This document shows positions 8,051 through 16,160 of a DNA stretch of 64,000 nt, piece after piece. The notes beneath the pieces were generated by a model, which did not search any database, had not been told where the DNA came from, and saw nothing but the letters and a program-made list of their open reading frames with translations. This DNA comes from Fretibacter sp964410285 (lineage in GTDB: Bacteria; Pseudomonadota; Alphaproteobacteria; Caulobacterales; Maricaulaceae), in NCBI GenBank assembly GCA_964410285.1, contig CAYPFR010000003.1:124001-188000 (forward strand). The letters run 5' to 3'. Both the position numbers and the translations under genes were made by a program. The stretch's first letter is position 1. Each line of letters starts with the position of its first letter.

Positions 8051-8509
8051 CTAGCCTCTTCCGCGGTAAGCGGGAACATTCTGGTCAGGAATCCACACGC
8101 CTTTGGGGGCAGACCCAAATTGGTAAAACACATCAATCGGAATCCCGCCGCGCGGGTACCAGTAGCCGCCAATACGCAGCCAACGCGGAGAGATCTCTTT
8201 AACAAGCCGCTGTCCAATCCCGGTGGTGCATGCTTCATGGAAGTCACCGTGATTACGGTAGGAGCCCAAATAAAGTTTAAAGGCCTTGCTCTCCACGATC
8301 CATTTATCGGGCACGTAATCGACAACCAAGTGGGCAAAGTCGGGCTGGCCCGTCACTGGGCATATGCTTGTAAACTCCGGGGCAACAAGGCGCACCATAT
8401 AGGGCTCTTGGCAGGGATTTTCGACGCGCTCTAAAACCGCGTCTTCGGGCGACTTTGGCAGGGCACTCTCCCCGCCAAGTTGATCTAAATTATTATATCG
8501 TGTGCTCAT
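8051..8509 (-). CDS. queF: NADPH-dependent preQ0 reductase
   Basis: QueF reduces 7-cyano-7-deazaguanine to preQ1 in queuosine tRNA modification. This 152-residue protein is the short, unimodular YkvM-type QueF. The catalytic Cys50 lies in FTSICPVTGQPDF with the conserved Asp57, and the substrate and NADPH-binding block is ESKAFKLYLGSYRNHGDFHE (residues 73-92, including Glu73 and His91). The fold is the tunnelling/T-fold shared with GTP cyclohydrolase I. It lies 89 bases upstream of cysE on the same strand. No other queuosine gene is in the window. Confidence 0.95.
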   Translation of the reverse strand: MSTRYNNLDQLGGESALPKSPEDAVLERVENPCQEPYMVRLVAPEFTSICPVTGQPDFAHLVVDYVPDKWIVESKAFKLYLGSYRNHGDFHEACTTGIGQRLVKEISPRWLRIGGYWYPRGGIPIDVFYQFGSAPKGVWIPDQNVPAYRGRG

Positions 8510-8548
8510 GCTCCGCGATTAGCGCGAACATGCACACCGTGCAATAGC

Positions 8549-9802
8549 TCAGTTTCCTTGCGCCGCAGCTGCTGTTTTGCCAAGCGAGGGTTTTTGCCGG
8601 TTCTTGTACCAACGGCCAAGTTTGCGTGCGCCAGGTTCCTCTACGAAGCGCTGCAAGAAATACCCAGAGACGATCACAAGGAAAAGATATGGGATCAGAT
8701 AAAGGTCACCGTTAAAACCAATATCATGCCAGCGTTCGCCAAAGAAACGTGACAGGATTTGCGCAGCGATAATTTCCATAGCGAAGGCGTATATAAGATG
8801 GACCATGTAAACAGAATAGGAAATTTTTGCGAGGAACAAGCAAGGCTTGGCCATCAACATTTTTGAAATGATACCCTTATCAAAAGCAAAAATGACGACG
8901 AAGAACAAAGCAAATGGCGCGACTAAAAACTGCTGCTTACCCGGCATATAAATCACAAACAAAATATATGATAGCATCGCGCTTAACTCCAGCAGGTGAT
9001 GTTGCGGGCGCGCAGCGGGCGTATCGTAAAAACTTGTCGCCTTCACCCGGCGATATATCTCTGCGCCAATGACGCCGGTATAAAAACCGGCAAGGCACCG
9101 CCAGAAAGCGTAATCATATGTAATATCCATATCTGGTTTGACGCGAGATAGACTTACATAAATCAGGCAAATTAGAAGGGCTATAGCCGCGAAGTGCCAA
9201 GGTTTCTTAGGCGCACACCATATAAAAAGCGCGGCAAAGGTGAAATAGGTGTAAAACTCCACACTGATCGTCCAAGCTGGAGCATTAAAAGACAAAGTGT
9301 CATGAAGCCCCATGGCCTGCATAAGAAACAAAGTGCTCAATAGGCTGGCGCCATTTTCAGGGGAACCAGGCTGGAAAGGCAGAACTTCACCCGGCTCAAG
9401 CGAGGAAATTCCAATATTTTGCGCATAAATTCGCAAAAATCCATAAGCAACAAAAATCAATGTCATGACCAGATGAACGGGATAAAGCCGCGCGAAACGG
9501 CGCCAGAGGAAAGATTTGGCTTGCGCCCCCGTTGCAAGGCGATTTCTATAAAGCGTGAACATTAAAAAGCCGGAAAATACGAAGAATAGATCCAGCATAA
9601 CGGCACCATTTTCCAAAAATGGTAGGTCATTTACCCGGCTCGCCCACGCGGTGTGGAAAATCGCAACCACCAGTGCCAAAAGTCCGCGGCATCCATCTAG
9701 CGCCCCAAAATATTCGCCTTGGTGATCTTTGCTCAGCACCCGCCCAACTGATGGGGGAGTTTTTGGATTAGCCAATAAATTTGTGGTCGATTTACTCGTC
9801 AT
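8549..9802 (-). CDS. Acyltransferase 3 family membrane protein (OafA-like)
   Basis: A 417-residue polytopic protein with about ten hydrophobic segments. The family-defining N-terminal region is present (GALDGCRGLLALVVAIFHTA, where the catalytic-type His follows the first helix, then GAVMLDLFFVFSGFLMF). The family transfers acetyl or other acyl groups to sugars of lipopolysaccharide, peptidoglycan or exported glycans from the cytoplasmic side of the membrane. The acceptor is not predictable. A second member of the family occurs at 40792-41889. The gene is followed by queF after 39 bases and may share its transcript. Confidence 0.85.
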   Translation of the reverse strand: MTSKSTTNLLANPKTPPSVGRVLSKDHQGEYFGALDGCRGLLALVVAIFHTAWASRVNDLPFLENGAVMLDLFFVFSGFLMFTLYRNRLATGAQAKSFLWRRFARLYPVHLVMTLIFVAYGFLRIYAQNIGISSLEPGEVLPFQPGSPENGASLLSTLFLMQAMGLHDTLSFNAPAWTISVEFYTYFTFAALFIWCAPKKPWHFAAIALLICLIYVSLSRVKPDMDITYDYAFWRCLAGFYTGVIGAEIYRRVKATSFYDTPAARPQHHLLELSAMLSYILFVIYMPGKQQFLVAPFALFFVVIFAFDKGIISKMLMAKPCLFLAKISYSVYMVHLIYAFAMEIIAAQILSRFFGERWHDIGFNGDLYLIPYLFLVIVSGYFLQRFVEEPGARKLGRWYKNRQKPSLGKTAAAAQGN

Positions 9803-10108
9803 AATTATTTTTCCGCAGCACCATCAATTTCCGTGCCCTGCGAAGGGATATTATAGTATGAAAAATAAATGCTTAACGCCAAACAAGTTTCTGGCAATTG
9901 CGAGCACAAATCTGCAGGAATAAATCAAAATAGGTTTTGTTTTTGCATCTTTATCAAAGCGGCATGTTTCGCAAATGATCCGTGGGCAATATAAGGCGCC
10001 GCGTGACAGCTACCGGTCAGATAGCGAGGAGCGCCTGCGCTAAAACATAAACCTCTGCGGGCATCAAAGCGGCGGAAGCGGCACTACCGCCGATCTGCCG
10101 CGGCGGGA
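9803..10108. other. Intergenic stretch, 306 bases
   Basis: This stretch is AT-rich toward the acyltransferase start (9803-9960), where its promoter would be expected, and GC-rich toward the TPR gene's 3' end. In the latter part GCGGCA (10078-10083) can pair with TGCCGC (10096-10101), but no T-tract follows on either strand. No coding frame with family features or tRNA was recognised. Confidence 0.5.
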
Positions 10109-10522
10109 TTACCTCGCCGATTTATAGGCGGCGACATGTTTGACAACGCCCGGCTCATCTCCTTTGTGATGGCTGATTAGCGCAAGGTAATGATGCGCCT
10201 CCTTTTTTGAACCGCTAGCGCGAAGAACCGCCTTGAAGGCACGCTCGGCCTCAGCCAATTCTCCTTTTTCGAATTTACTGACGCCAACCCGGTAGAAAAA
10301 ATTGGCCGTATCACTTCCTTTTATGAAGCGGTTTTGGGTAGTCTCCCCCCGAGGAACAATATGAGTGACGGATCCAGACCGCTCTAAAAAGTTAGTCCCG
10401 TCATACCCCGGCGCAACGGCAGAAAAACCAAAAGACGGGCCAAACCCGCTCGCCCCGGCCTCACTGGCGAGTGTAAGCGTTGCCGCCGCGGCGATAGCTA
10501 TCCAATATTTTACCGAATTCAT
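10109..10522 (-). CDS. Small exported TPR-containing protein
   Basis: A 137-residue protein with a clear signal peptide (MNSVKYWIAIAAAATLTL, predicted cleavage near ASEAGA or AGA-SG), then a low-complexity linker. One or two tetratricopeptide-like helical hairpins follow (ANFFYRVGVSKFEKGELAEA and RAFKAVLRASGSKKEAHHYL). The start at 10522 has the strong ribosome-binding site GGAGGAAG, while the longer frame lacks a signal sequence. It is probably periplasmic. Small secreted TPR proteins usually act as protein-interaction modules, and no partner is indicated. It is divergent from crtE with 151 bases between them, so the two promoters probably share this region. Confidence 0.7.
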   Translation of the reverse strand: MNSVKYWIAIAAAATLTLASEAGASGFGPSFGFSAVAPGYDGTNFLERSGSVTHIVPRGETTQNRFIKGSDTANFFYRVGVSKFEKGELAEAERAFKAVLRASGSKKEAHHYLALISHHKGDEPGVVKHVAAYKSAR

Positions 10523-10673
10523 AATTCTTCCTCCGTTACTTTTAAAAAACCATATCACACATTGCAGCAAAAACCCAGAGACGCCGGAGGAATATCTAGC
10601 CGCGCTTATTGGTCAAAGGCGAAAGCCGCTAAAGGCTCTTTCACCCTTGGCCTGACTGTGTCACATAGAGGGT

Positions 10674-11585
10674 ATGGATTCTGCACCGATAAACATTCGG
10701 CCCGAAGGTGAACTGGCGATACAAATTTCCGCCGCGCGCGCCGCTATCGAGAGCCGGCTTGAGGGCATTGTTCCCTCTGCACAGACTTGGCCCGTGCAGC
10801 TTCATGCGGCTCAGCGCCATGCCTTGCTCTCCCCGGGGAAACGGTTTCGCCCGCTTCTTTGTATATTCATTGCCAAGGGCTGCGGCTTTGACGGCCCCGC
10901 TGCGGCGGACGTTGGGTGCGTTGCCGAAATGGTACATTCAGCCTCTCTCATACTTGATGATCTGCCATGTATGGACGACGCGGCGCTCCGCCGAAATCAG
11001 CCGACAACCCACATTGCATTTGACGAGAGCACGGCAATCTTGACTGCCACTGCACTGCTTAACCGCGCCTTCGGGGTACTAGCAAAGCTGTCGGATGTTA
11101 ACGCCGAGAATAAGATCGAACTGGTCGACCTTCTCTCTTATGCCGTGGGGTCCAAAGGATTGATCGCCGGGCAAATTGCCGACCTCGCTAACACAGACGG
11201 CTCCGCTAGCGTGGCAGAAATCGAGCGGCTGAATACGCTTAAAACCGGCGCAATTTTTGATTTTTCTATTGAAGGCGCGGCTATACTCTCTGGCGTTTCG
11301 GCGACGCGGCGCGCCGCGCTAAAAGATTTTTCCTATCATCTTGGACTTGCCTTTCAATTAATGGACGATGTCAAAGACAGCGTGATGAGCGAAGCCGAGG
11401 CCGAAAAGTCAGTAGGCCGCGATGTTGGCAAGGCCACGATCGTGGCGCTCACGGGAAATGAAGCTAGCTTGACCCGCCTAAGCGGTTATATCGCCGCTGC
11501 GAAAGAAGCTTTGATGCGCGCTGAGCTTTCCAACACGGCTGTGCTGAATGGGGTGATCGACACACAATTTTCGTTTTTGAAATAG
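10674..11585 (+). CDS. crtE: Geranylgeranyl diphosphate synthase
   Basis: CrtE condenses isopentenyl diphosphate with allylic diphosphates to C20 geranylgeranyl diphosphate, the carotenoid precursor. The first aspartate-rich motif is DDLPCMD (Asp95, Asp96, Asp101) followed by the usual RR pair (ALRRNQPTTH), and the second is LMDDVKD near residue 238. The GKRFRP block at residues 55-60 binds isopentenyl diphosphate. The length of 303 residues is typical. A GAGGGT ribosome-binding site lies just upstream of ATG 10674. It is the first gene of the plus-strand carotenoid operon, and the context distinguishes it from a housekeeping farnesyl diphosphate synthase, though the sequence alone cannot fully do so. 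Confidence 0.92.
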   Translation: MDSAPINIRPEGELAIQISAARAAIESRLEGIVPSAQTWPVQLHAAQRHALLSPGKRFRPLLCIFIAKGCGFDGPAAADVGCVAEMVHSASLILDDLPCMDDAALRRNQPTTHIAFDESTAILTATALLNRAFGVLAKLSDVNAENKIELVDLLSYAVGSKGLIAGQIADLANTDGSASVAEIERLNTLKTGAIFDFSIEGAAILSGVSATRRAALKDFSYHLGLAFQLMDDVKDSVMSEAEAEKSVGRDVGKATIVALTGNEASLTRLSGYIAAAKEALMRAELSNTAVLNGVIDTQFSFLK

Positions 11586-11597
11586 AGAAGGCGAACT

Positions 11598-12596
11598 GTG
11601 CCGCAAACGCCCCCCGTTTTATCGGTTGAAAACCTCACCATTGATTACCGCAAGTTTCGGGCGCTGGATGATTTATCTGTCGATATAGAGTCTGGCGGGA
11701 TTGTCGGCATTATTGGCCCCAATGGCGCGGGCAAAACAAGTTTTATCAAAGCGCTTTGCGGGCGCGCGCCGATAAAAAAGGGACGCATATTTGTGGCAGG
11801 ACGGCCCTTAAAGCGCGGGCAAAACCGGCAAACACTCATCGGTCTTGTTCCTCAGGATATTGGTCTTTACGCCCATCTCAGCGCGGCCGAAAACTTAAAT
11901 GTCTTTGCCAAAATGACAGGCCTGAGAGGCGCCCTCAGCCGAAAAGACGCCATTGAGAACGCGCTCGCGGCCGTCGAAATGACTCCCCATGCTCGCACCA
12001 AAATTTCTCATATGTCTGGGGGCATGAAACGGCGTATCAATGTTGCCGCTGCCATTATGCACAGCCCGCCCGTTCTGATTTTAGATGAACCGACTGCGGG
12101 TGTGGACCATCCAGCCCGAGATACCGTCCACCGTTTGGCGCGCAGGCTTGCGGGAGGGGGTAAAGCGGTCTTGCTGATTACCCATGAACTAGAGCAAGCC
12201 GAGGCGCTGTGTGACAGAGTTCTATTACTGGCACGGGGGAAAATGCTTGCCTTTGATCACCCCAATGCGGTGCTCTCGCGTGTTTATCAAGATAAGCGCG
12301 AAGTCATGGTGCGGTTTTCCTCGCCGCCGCAAGGCCAGACACTCGAAGCCCTCGCGCCCTTTAAATTTCAGCCTGCAGAACTTCCAACGATTTGGACAGC
12401 CATGACCAATGCCTCGGAAGTATCCTTTGTCTCTGCCTTTATGGCGAGCCTGCGCGGCGGCAATAGCCTTGTGAGGGAGATCAGCGTCCGGCGGCCAGGT
12501 CTCGCCCACCTCATGCATCATGTTGAAAAAACGGGCGCGCTCCCCACAGCAGATATCCCGCCAATTCGCGCCGCAGTAGAGGCGGAAACATGTTAG
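11598..12596 (+). CDS. ABC transporter ATP-binding protein (DrrA/ABC-2 exporter type)
   Basis: A 332-residue ATPase starting at GTG 11598. Walker A is GPNGAGKTS (about residue 39), the signature is SHMSGGMKRR, Walker B is VLILDEPTAGVD, and the H-loop is ITHELEQ. The extra C-terminal 100 residues resemble those of DrrA-type drug and lipid exporter ATPases. It overlaps the permease gene by 7 bases and lies 12 bases after crtE, so it is firmly within the carotenoid operon. Export or membrane redistribution of a carotenoid or its derivative is a natural hypothesis, but the substrate is unproven. Confidence 0.9.
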   Translation: MPQTPPVLSVENLTIDYRKFRALDDLSVDIESGGIVGIIGPNGAGKTSFIKALCGRAPIKKGRIFVAGRPLKRGQNRQTLIGLVPQDIGLYAHLSAAENLNVFAKMTGLRGALSRKDAIENALAAVEMTPHARTKISHMSGGMKRRINVAAAIMHSPPVLILDEPTAGVDHPARDTVHRLARRLAGGGKAVLLITHELEQAEALCDRVLLLARGKMLAFDHPNAVLSRVYQDKREVMVRFSSPPQGQTLEALAPFKFQPAELPTIWTAMTNASEVSFVSAFMASLRGGNSLVREISVRRPGLAHLMHHVEKTGALPTADIPPIRAAVEAETC

Positions 12597-13681
12597 GCGC
12601 GGTTTTTAAAATTATGTGGCTGCGGCTCTGGCGCGATAAAGGCGCGCTTGTTCTGGCATTCATACTGCCCGGATTTATTTTTGCGATCTTCGCGGCGATT
12701 TTTTCAAATGCCTCCGGCGGGCAACTTGACCTGCGGGCCGCTTTGGCCGTGACCTCAACGGCCCCCGCCTCCCAAGGACTTGCGGACCGGCTGAAAAAGG
12801 TTGAAAGCTTCACCTTGAGCACGGACAGAAGCTGGACATTAAGCGACGTGCGCGAGCGCGTGCGGCTGGGGCAAGATGACGTTGGCATTGTCATTGCGGG
12901 TGATTTGGCTGACCCAGCTTCGCCTGCCCTCATAATCGTCACAGAGCCTTCACGGGAGATTGCCGCCACCGTGCTCAAGGGCCAAATCTTGCAGCTCCTA
13001 TCCGAAGACCAGCCCAGCGCCCCTAACATATTTACGGATGTGACCGCCCTGAGCGCGGCAGAAACCAAAGGGCCAGAGGATCAATCCGTCACCTATTACA
13101 TAGGCGCGACTGCGATTTTGTTTCTGCTTTTCTCCGCCATGCAAGGTGCCTCGCTCTCGCTGGAAGAACGCGCAAACGGGATTTCTGATCGCCTACTCGT
13201 TGGCCCGTTTGGCGCGCTGAAACTTCTGACGGGAAAGTTCTTATTTTTAACCCTGATAGGATTTATTCAGGCAGCGATTATCATCCTAGTCGCCCATATA
13301 TTTTTCAAAGTTGACGCCACAGGGCAAATCGCGGGACTGACTTTGGCCTGCCTTGGCATGGCCTCGCTCGCTGCGGCTATTGGCCTGCTCACCGCCAGCC
13401 TGTGTAAATCAGCGGCGCAAATGCACACGGTCTCAACCTTTATTGTGCTTTTATTTTCGGCAATTGGCGGGTCCATGGTGCCGCGTTTTATGATGCCAGA
13501 TTGGCTTCAAGGGGCGGCGCGCTTTACCCCCAACTCCTATGCGATCGACGCGGTCTATGGCATTTTGGCGCGGGGGCTAAGCATAGAAGAGCTCGTAAAT
13601 GTATGGTATGTTCTTTTTGGCGGGGCAGCAATTTGCTTGATACTCGCCGCCATAATTTCGCACCAGCTTCGGCGTCTTTAG
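12590..13681 (+). CDS. ABC-2 type permease in the carotenoid operon
   Basis: A 363-residue membrane protein with one N-terminal helix (about residues 15-35), a periplasmic-type domain of about 130 residues, and five or six closely spaced helices from about residue 165 to the end. This is the ABC-2 (YhgE/DrrB-like) exporter topology. The segment SLSLEERANGISDRLLVGP just after the second helix is the usual coupling region touching the ATPase. It is translated in overlap with the ATPase gene and followed 25 bases later by crtW. The pair should form a homo- or heteromeric exporter whose cargo is not known. Confidence 0.88.
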   Translation: MLGAVFKIMWLRLWRDKGALVLAFILPGFIFAIFAAIFSNASGGQLDLRAALAVTSTAPASQGLADRLKKVESFTLSTDRSWTLSDVRERVRLGQDDVGIVIAGDLADPASPALIIVTEPSREIAATVLKGQILQLLSEDQPSAPNIFTDVTALSAAETKGPEDQSVTYYIGATAILFLLFSAMQGASLSLEERANGISDRLLVGPFGALKLLTGKFLFLTLIGFIQAAIIILVAHIFFKVDATGQIAGLTLACLGMASLAAAIGLLTASLCKSAAQMHTVSTFIVLLFSAIGGSMVPRFMMPDWLQGAARFTPNSYAIDAVYGILARGLSIEELVNVWYVLFGGAAICLILAAIISHQLRRL

Positions 13682-13706
13682 CCGAAGGCACTCGCAGAAG
13701 GACGCC

Positions 13707-14459
13707 ATGATTCACCCCGGCGACATTACAAAGCCTCATCCCGCGATTGGGCCGCTGCTCGCCGTTTTAATCGGCAGCGTGTGGCTAGCCGTGCATCTTT
13801 ATAGCCTCTTTGGGCATTCGCTCTCTGCCCCCCTCTGGCAGACGCTCGCTTTGATCGCGCTGCAAGCTTGGCTTTATGTGGGTATATTTATCATTGCCCA
13901 TGACACAATTCATGGCTCACTTTTCCCCGGAAAACCAAAGCTCAATGCCGTCGTCGGCACGGCGATTATGTTTGTCTATGCGGGATTTGACTGGAAGCTG
14001 ATGGCGAGCGCTCATCACGCGCATCACGCCGAGAGCGGAACCGCTGGCGATCCGGACTTTAACGCCGATGATCCGCATCGTTTCTGGCCGTGGTATTATA
14101 AGTTTTTCACGACTTATTTTGGCCTTCGCCAAATCCTGATTCTCATGGGGTTTACCTTGTTTTACATCGCGCTAGGCGCGCCCTATTTAAACACGATTAT
14201 CATGTGGGCTGTTCCGGCGATTTTATCCTCCGTACAGCTTTTCTACTTTGGAACCTACCTAACCCACCGCCATAGCCAGCGCGAAGAAGATGCCTTTCCC
14301 GATCACCATAATGCGCGTACCAATGGCTACCCGAAATGGCTTTCGCTGTTGACCTGTTTTCATTTTGGCTATCACCACGAGCATCATCTTTATCCGCAAG
14401 AACCCTGGTGGCGCCTGCCCTATCGCAAAGGGGTTCGGGCGCAGGGGGACGCGCTATGA
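13707..14459 (+). CDS. crtW: Beta-carotene 4-ketolase (CrtW type)
   Basis: CrtW introduces keto groups at C4 and C4' of beta-ionone rings, giving echinenone and canthaxanthin, or astaxanthin from hydroxylated substrates. This 250-residue membrane di-iron enzyme has the histidine boxes HDTIH (residues about 70-74), HHAHHAES (about 105-112) and HHEHHLYP (near 228), and the family signature block PWWRLP after the last box. Several hydrophobic stretches surround the boxes. Its stop overlaps the crtZ start as ATGA. Alternative membrane desaturases share histidine boxes, but the spacing and context favour CrtW. Confidence 0.93.
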   Translation: MIHPGDITKPHPAIGPLLAVLIGSVWLAVHLYSLFGHSLSAPLWQTLALIALQAWLYVGIFIIAHDTIHGSLFPGKPKLNAVVGTAIMFVYAGFDWKLMASAHHAHHAESGTAGDPDFNADDPHRFWPWYYKFFTTYFGLRQILILMGFTLFYIALGAPYLNTIIMWAVPAILSSVQLFYFGTYLTHRHSQREEDAFPDHHNARTNGYPKWLSLLTCFHFGYHHEHHLYPQEPWWRLPYRKGVRAQGDAL

Positions 14460-14920
14460 TTATCAATTTCCTCATTACGCTGGCCGCCGTCATCGGCATG
14501 GAAATCTTTGCAATCCTGTTTCACAAATATTGGATGCACGGGGAGCGCGGCTGGAAATGGCATGAAAGCCACCATGTCCCCACGCAAGGAAAATTCGAAA
14601 CCAATGATCTTTACGGCGTCGCCTTTAGCCTTATTGCCGCAGGGCTATTCATCGCCGGAAGCCTTTACTCGCCTGTCCTATGGTATATCGCGCTTGGCTT
14701 TACGATCTATGGCCTGCTTTACGGCTTTGTGCATGACGGCCTCGTGCATCAACGCTGGCCATTTCGCTACGCGCCCAAGAACCGGTATCTGCGCCGCCTC
14801 GTTCATGCCCATCGACTCCATCACCACACCACCACGCGCGAAGGCGCGGTGAGTTTCGGATTCTTATGGGCAGAGCGGCCTGAAGATTTAAAAGCGGAAC
14901 TCAAGGGCGAGAAGATTTGA
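14456..14920 (+). CDS. crtZ: Beta-carotene 3-hydroxylase
   Basis: CrtZ hydroxylates beta-ionone rings at C3 and C3' to give zeaxanthin. With MIINFLIT as the start (14456), overlapping the crtW stop, the product is 154 residues, the normal CrtZ size. The longer open frame upstream is a shadow over crtW. The histidine motifs HKYWMH, HESHH, HDGLVHQRWP and HAHRLHHH are all present, as expected for the fatty acid hydroxylase superfamily with a di-iron site, together with three or four membrane segments. Acting with CrtW it would yield mixed keto-hydroxy carotenoids. Confidence 0.93.
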   Translation: MIINFLITLAAVIGMEIFAILFHKYWMHGERGWKWHESHHVPTQGKFETNDLYGVAFSLIAAGLFIAGSLYSPVLWYIALGFTIYGLLYGFVHDGLVHQRWPFRYAPKNRYLRRLVHAHRLHHHTTTREGAVSFGFLWAERPEDLKAELKGEKI

Positions 14921-15234
14921 TGCTTATAAGCCTAGGGCTTTACACTCTTATCACATTTATCGCAGCCTGCATTTATCTTGTCTTAAGGGGGCCCAAACAA
15001 GGAACACTTTGGCGGAGTATAGTAATATATATAGGCAGCCAAATCGTTTACATCATCTTGAGGTTTGCAGCCCATTTGACGAGAAAGTCAGAGATACCTG
15101 ATCCATACTTCTTAGTGGATACGTCAAAAATCATAGTGGCCATTATAATTTATTGTTTTTTAGCAACGCTATTATTGTCATTGTTAAGTCTCATCATAAA
15201 ATTTTATTACAGCGTTCGTAAACGACGAGACTAA
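14920..15234 (+). CDS. Small AT-rich membrane ORF ending the crtE operon
   Basis: A 104-residue protein, with ATG 14920 overlapping the crtZ stop by one base; a TTG at 14917 is an alternative. It has three hydrophobic segments: near residues 1-23, around the middle (IVIYIGSQIVYIILRFAAHL), and near the C-terminus (two runs rich in Ile and Leu), followed by a basic tail SVRKRRD. No family was recognised. Its base composition is visibly AT-richer than the neighbouring crt genes. It could be an accessory membrane protein of the carotenoid operon, such as a lycopene cyclase-like or carotenoid-modification partner, or a recent insertion. Only its position supports either idea. Confidence 0.55.
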   Translation: MLISLGLYTLITFIAACIYLVLRGPKQGTLWRSIVIYIGSQIVYIILRFAAHLTRKSEIPDPYFLVDTSKIIVAIIIYCFLATLLLSLLSLIIKFYYSVRKRRD

Positions 15235-15236
15235 TT

Positions 15237-16160
15237 TTAAGGCCTCTCGTAAAATCCGGCCCTTGGCGTCACGACTGCAGTTTTCCGCCTCATAGCCGGT
15301 CCGACCGCGCGGAGGGCCAAAGCCGTTTTGCGCGGGCCGCTCGCGCTAATGCGCTGCTCCCAGCCTTGCGGCCCTGCGGCGCGCAATTTTTCGCCAATTT
15401 CGCGGTAAACACAGAGCGCGGCGCTGATCGCCCACGCGCAGCGGAAAGGAAGTTCTTTTATCCCCACTTTGGCGCTCTCGTAATATTGCTCGGCTATATC
15501 GAGCTGCGCGCAGGCCGCCTTATGCGCGGCGGGCCAATGCGCAGGGTTTGCGAGCAAGGCCGCATCAAAGGGCGCGCCCGCCGCTTTGAGTAAGTCTTGC
15601 GGGACAAAGACCCGCTCGGCCCGCGCGTCATCGACAACATCGCGGGCAATATTGGTGAGCTGAAAGGCAAGGCCCAAATCGGACGCACGGTCAAGGGTTA
15701 CTGCGTCCCTGACGCCCATAATATTGGCCATCATCACCCCGACAACGCCGGCCACATGGTAGCTATAATCAAGGATATCATCCACGCTTTCATAGACGCG
15801 CTCGCTCGCGTCCATCTCAAAACCTTTGAGCAATTCAAAGGGATGTTTGTGGTCAATGGCGTGTGTTTTCACGACCCGCGCCAGACCCGCATAAACGGGA
15901 TTATCCATGGATTTCCCCGAGAGCGCATCTGAGGTGTCCGCGCGCAGCCGCGCAAGACGCTCACTCTGGCCATGTTTATAATCCTTGATTTGGTCATGGC
16001 CCATGATCTGCCCGTCGATAACGTCGTCGCAATATCGGCACCACGCATAAAGCATGCTGGCGTCATCGCGCAGAGCGGGCGGAAGAACGCGCGAAGCTAT
16101 CGCGAAGGACTTACTACCCTTTTTTATACTCGCATGGCCATGGGCGGTAACGGCGTCCAT
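15237..16160 (-). CDS. crtB: Phytoene synthase
   Basis: CrtB joins two geranylgeranyl diphosphates into phytoene. The 307-residue product shows the squalene/phytoene synthase aspartate motifs: YAWCRYCDDVIDG near residues 39-51 and NIARDVVDDARAERVFVPQD near 170-190. These bind Mg2+ and the diphosphate groups. The start ATG shares one base with the crtI stop (TAATG), so it is translated in the crtY-crtI-crtB operon. The stop lies two bases from the convergent end of the crtE operon. Confidence 0.95.
   Translation of the reverse strand: MDAVTAHGHASIKKGSKSFAIASRVLPPALRDDASMLYAWCRYCDDVIDGQIMGHDQIKDYKHGQSERLARLRADTSDALSGKSMDNPVYAGLARVVKTHAIDHKHPFELLKGFEMDASERVYESVDDILDYSYHVAGVVGVMMANIMGVRDAVTLDRASDLGLAFQLTNIARDVVDDARAERVFVPQDLLKAAGAPFDAALLANPAHWPAAHKAACAQLDIAEQYYESAKVGIKELPFRCAWAISAALCVYREIGEKLRAAGPQGWEQRISASGPRKTALALRAVGPAMRRKTAVVTPRAGFYERP

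Noticed and set aside
9729..9923. Small plus-strand ORF overlapping the acyltransferase start
   Set aside because: It runs across the beginning of the acyltransferase gene, has no ribosome-binding site or family features, and looks like chance.
10078..10101. GC-rich hairpin downstream of the TPR gene as a terminator
   Set aside because: GCGGCA and TGCCGC can pair, but no T-tract follows on the minus strand, so it does not qualify as a Rho-independent terminator.
10523..10673. CrtJ/PpsR-type operator (TGT-N12-ACA) before crtE
   Set aside because: A TGT is present near 10660, but the required ACA at the right spacing is not.
14336..14455. Longer upstream start for CrtZ
   Set aside because: The extra 40 residues are read out of frame over the end of crtW, and the 154-residue form starting at 14456 matches CrtZ size and the ATGA overlap.
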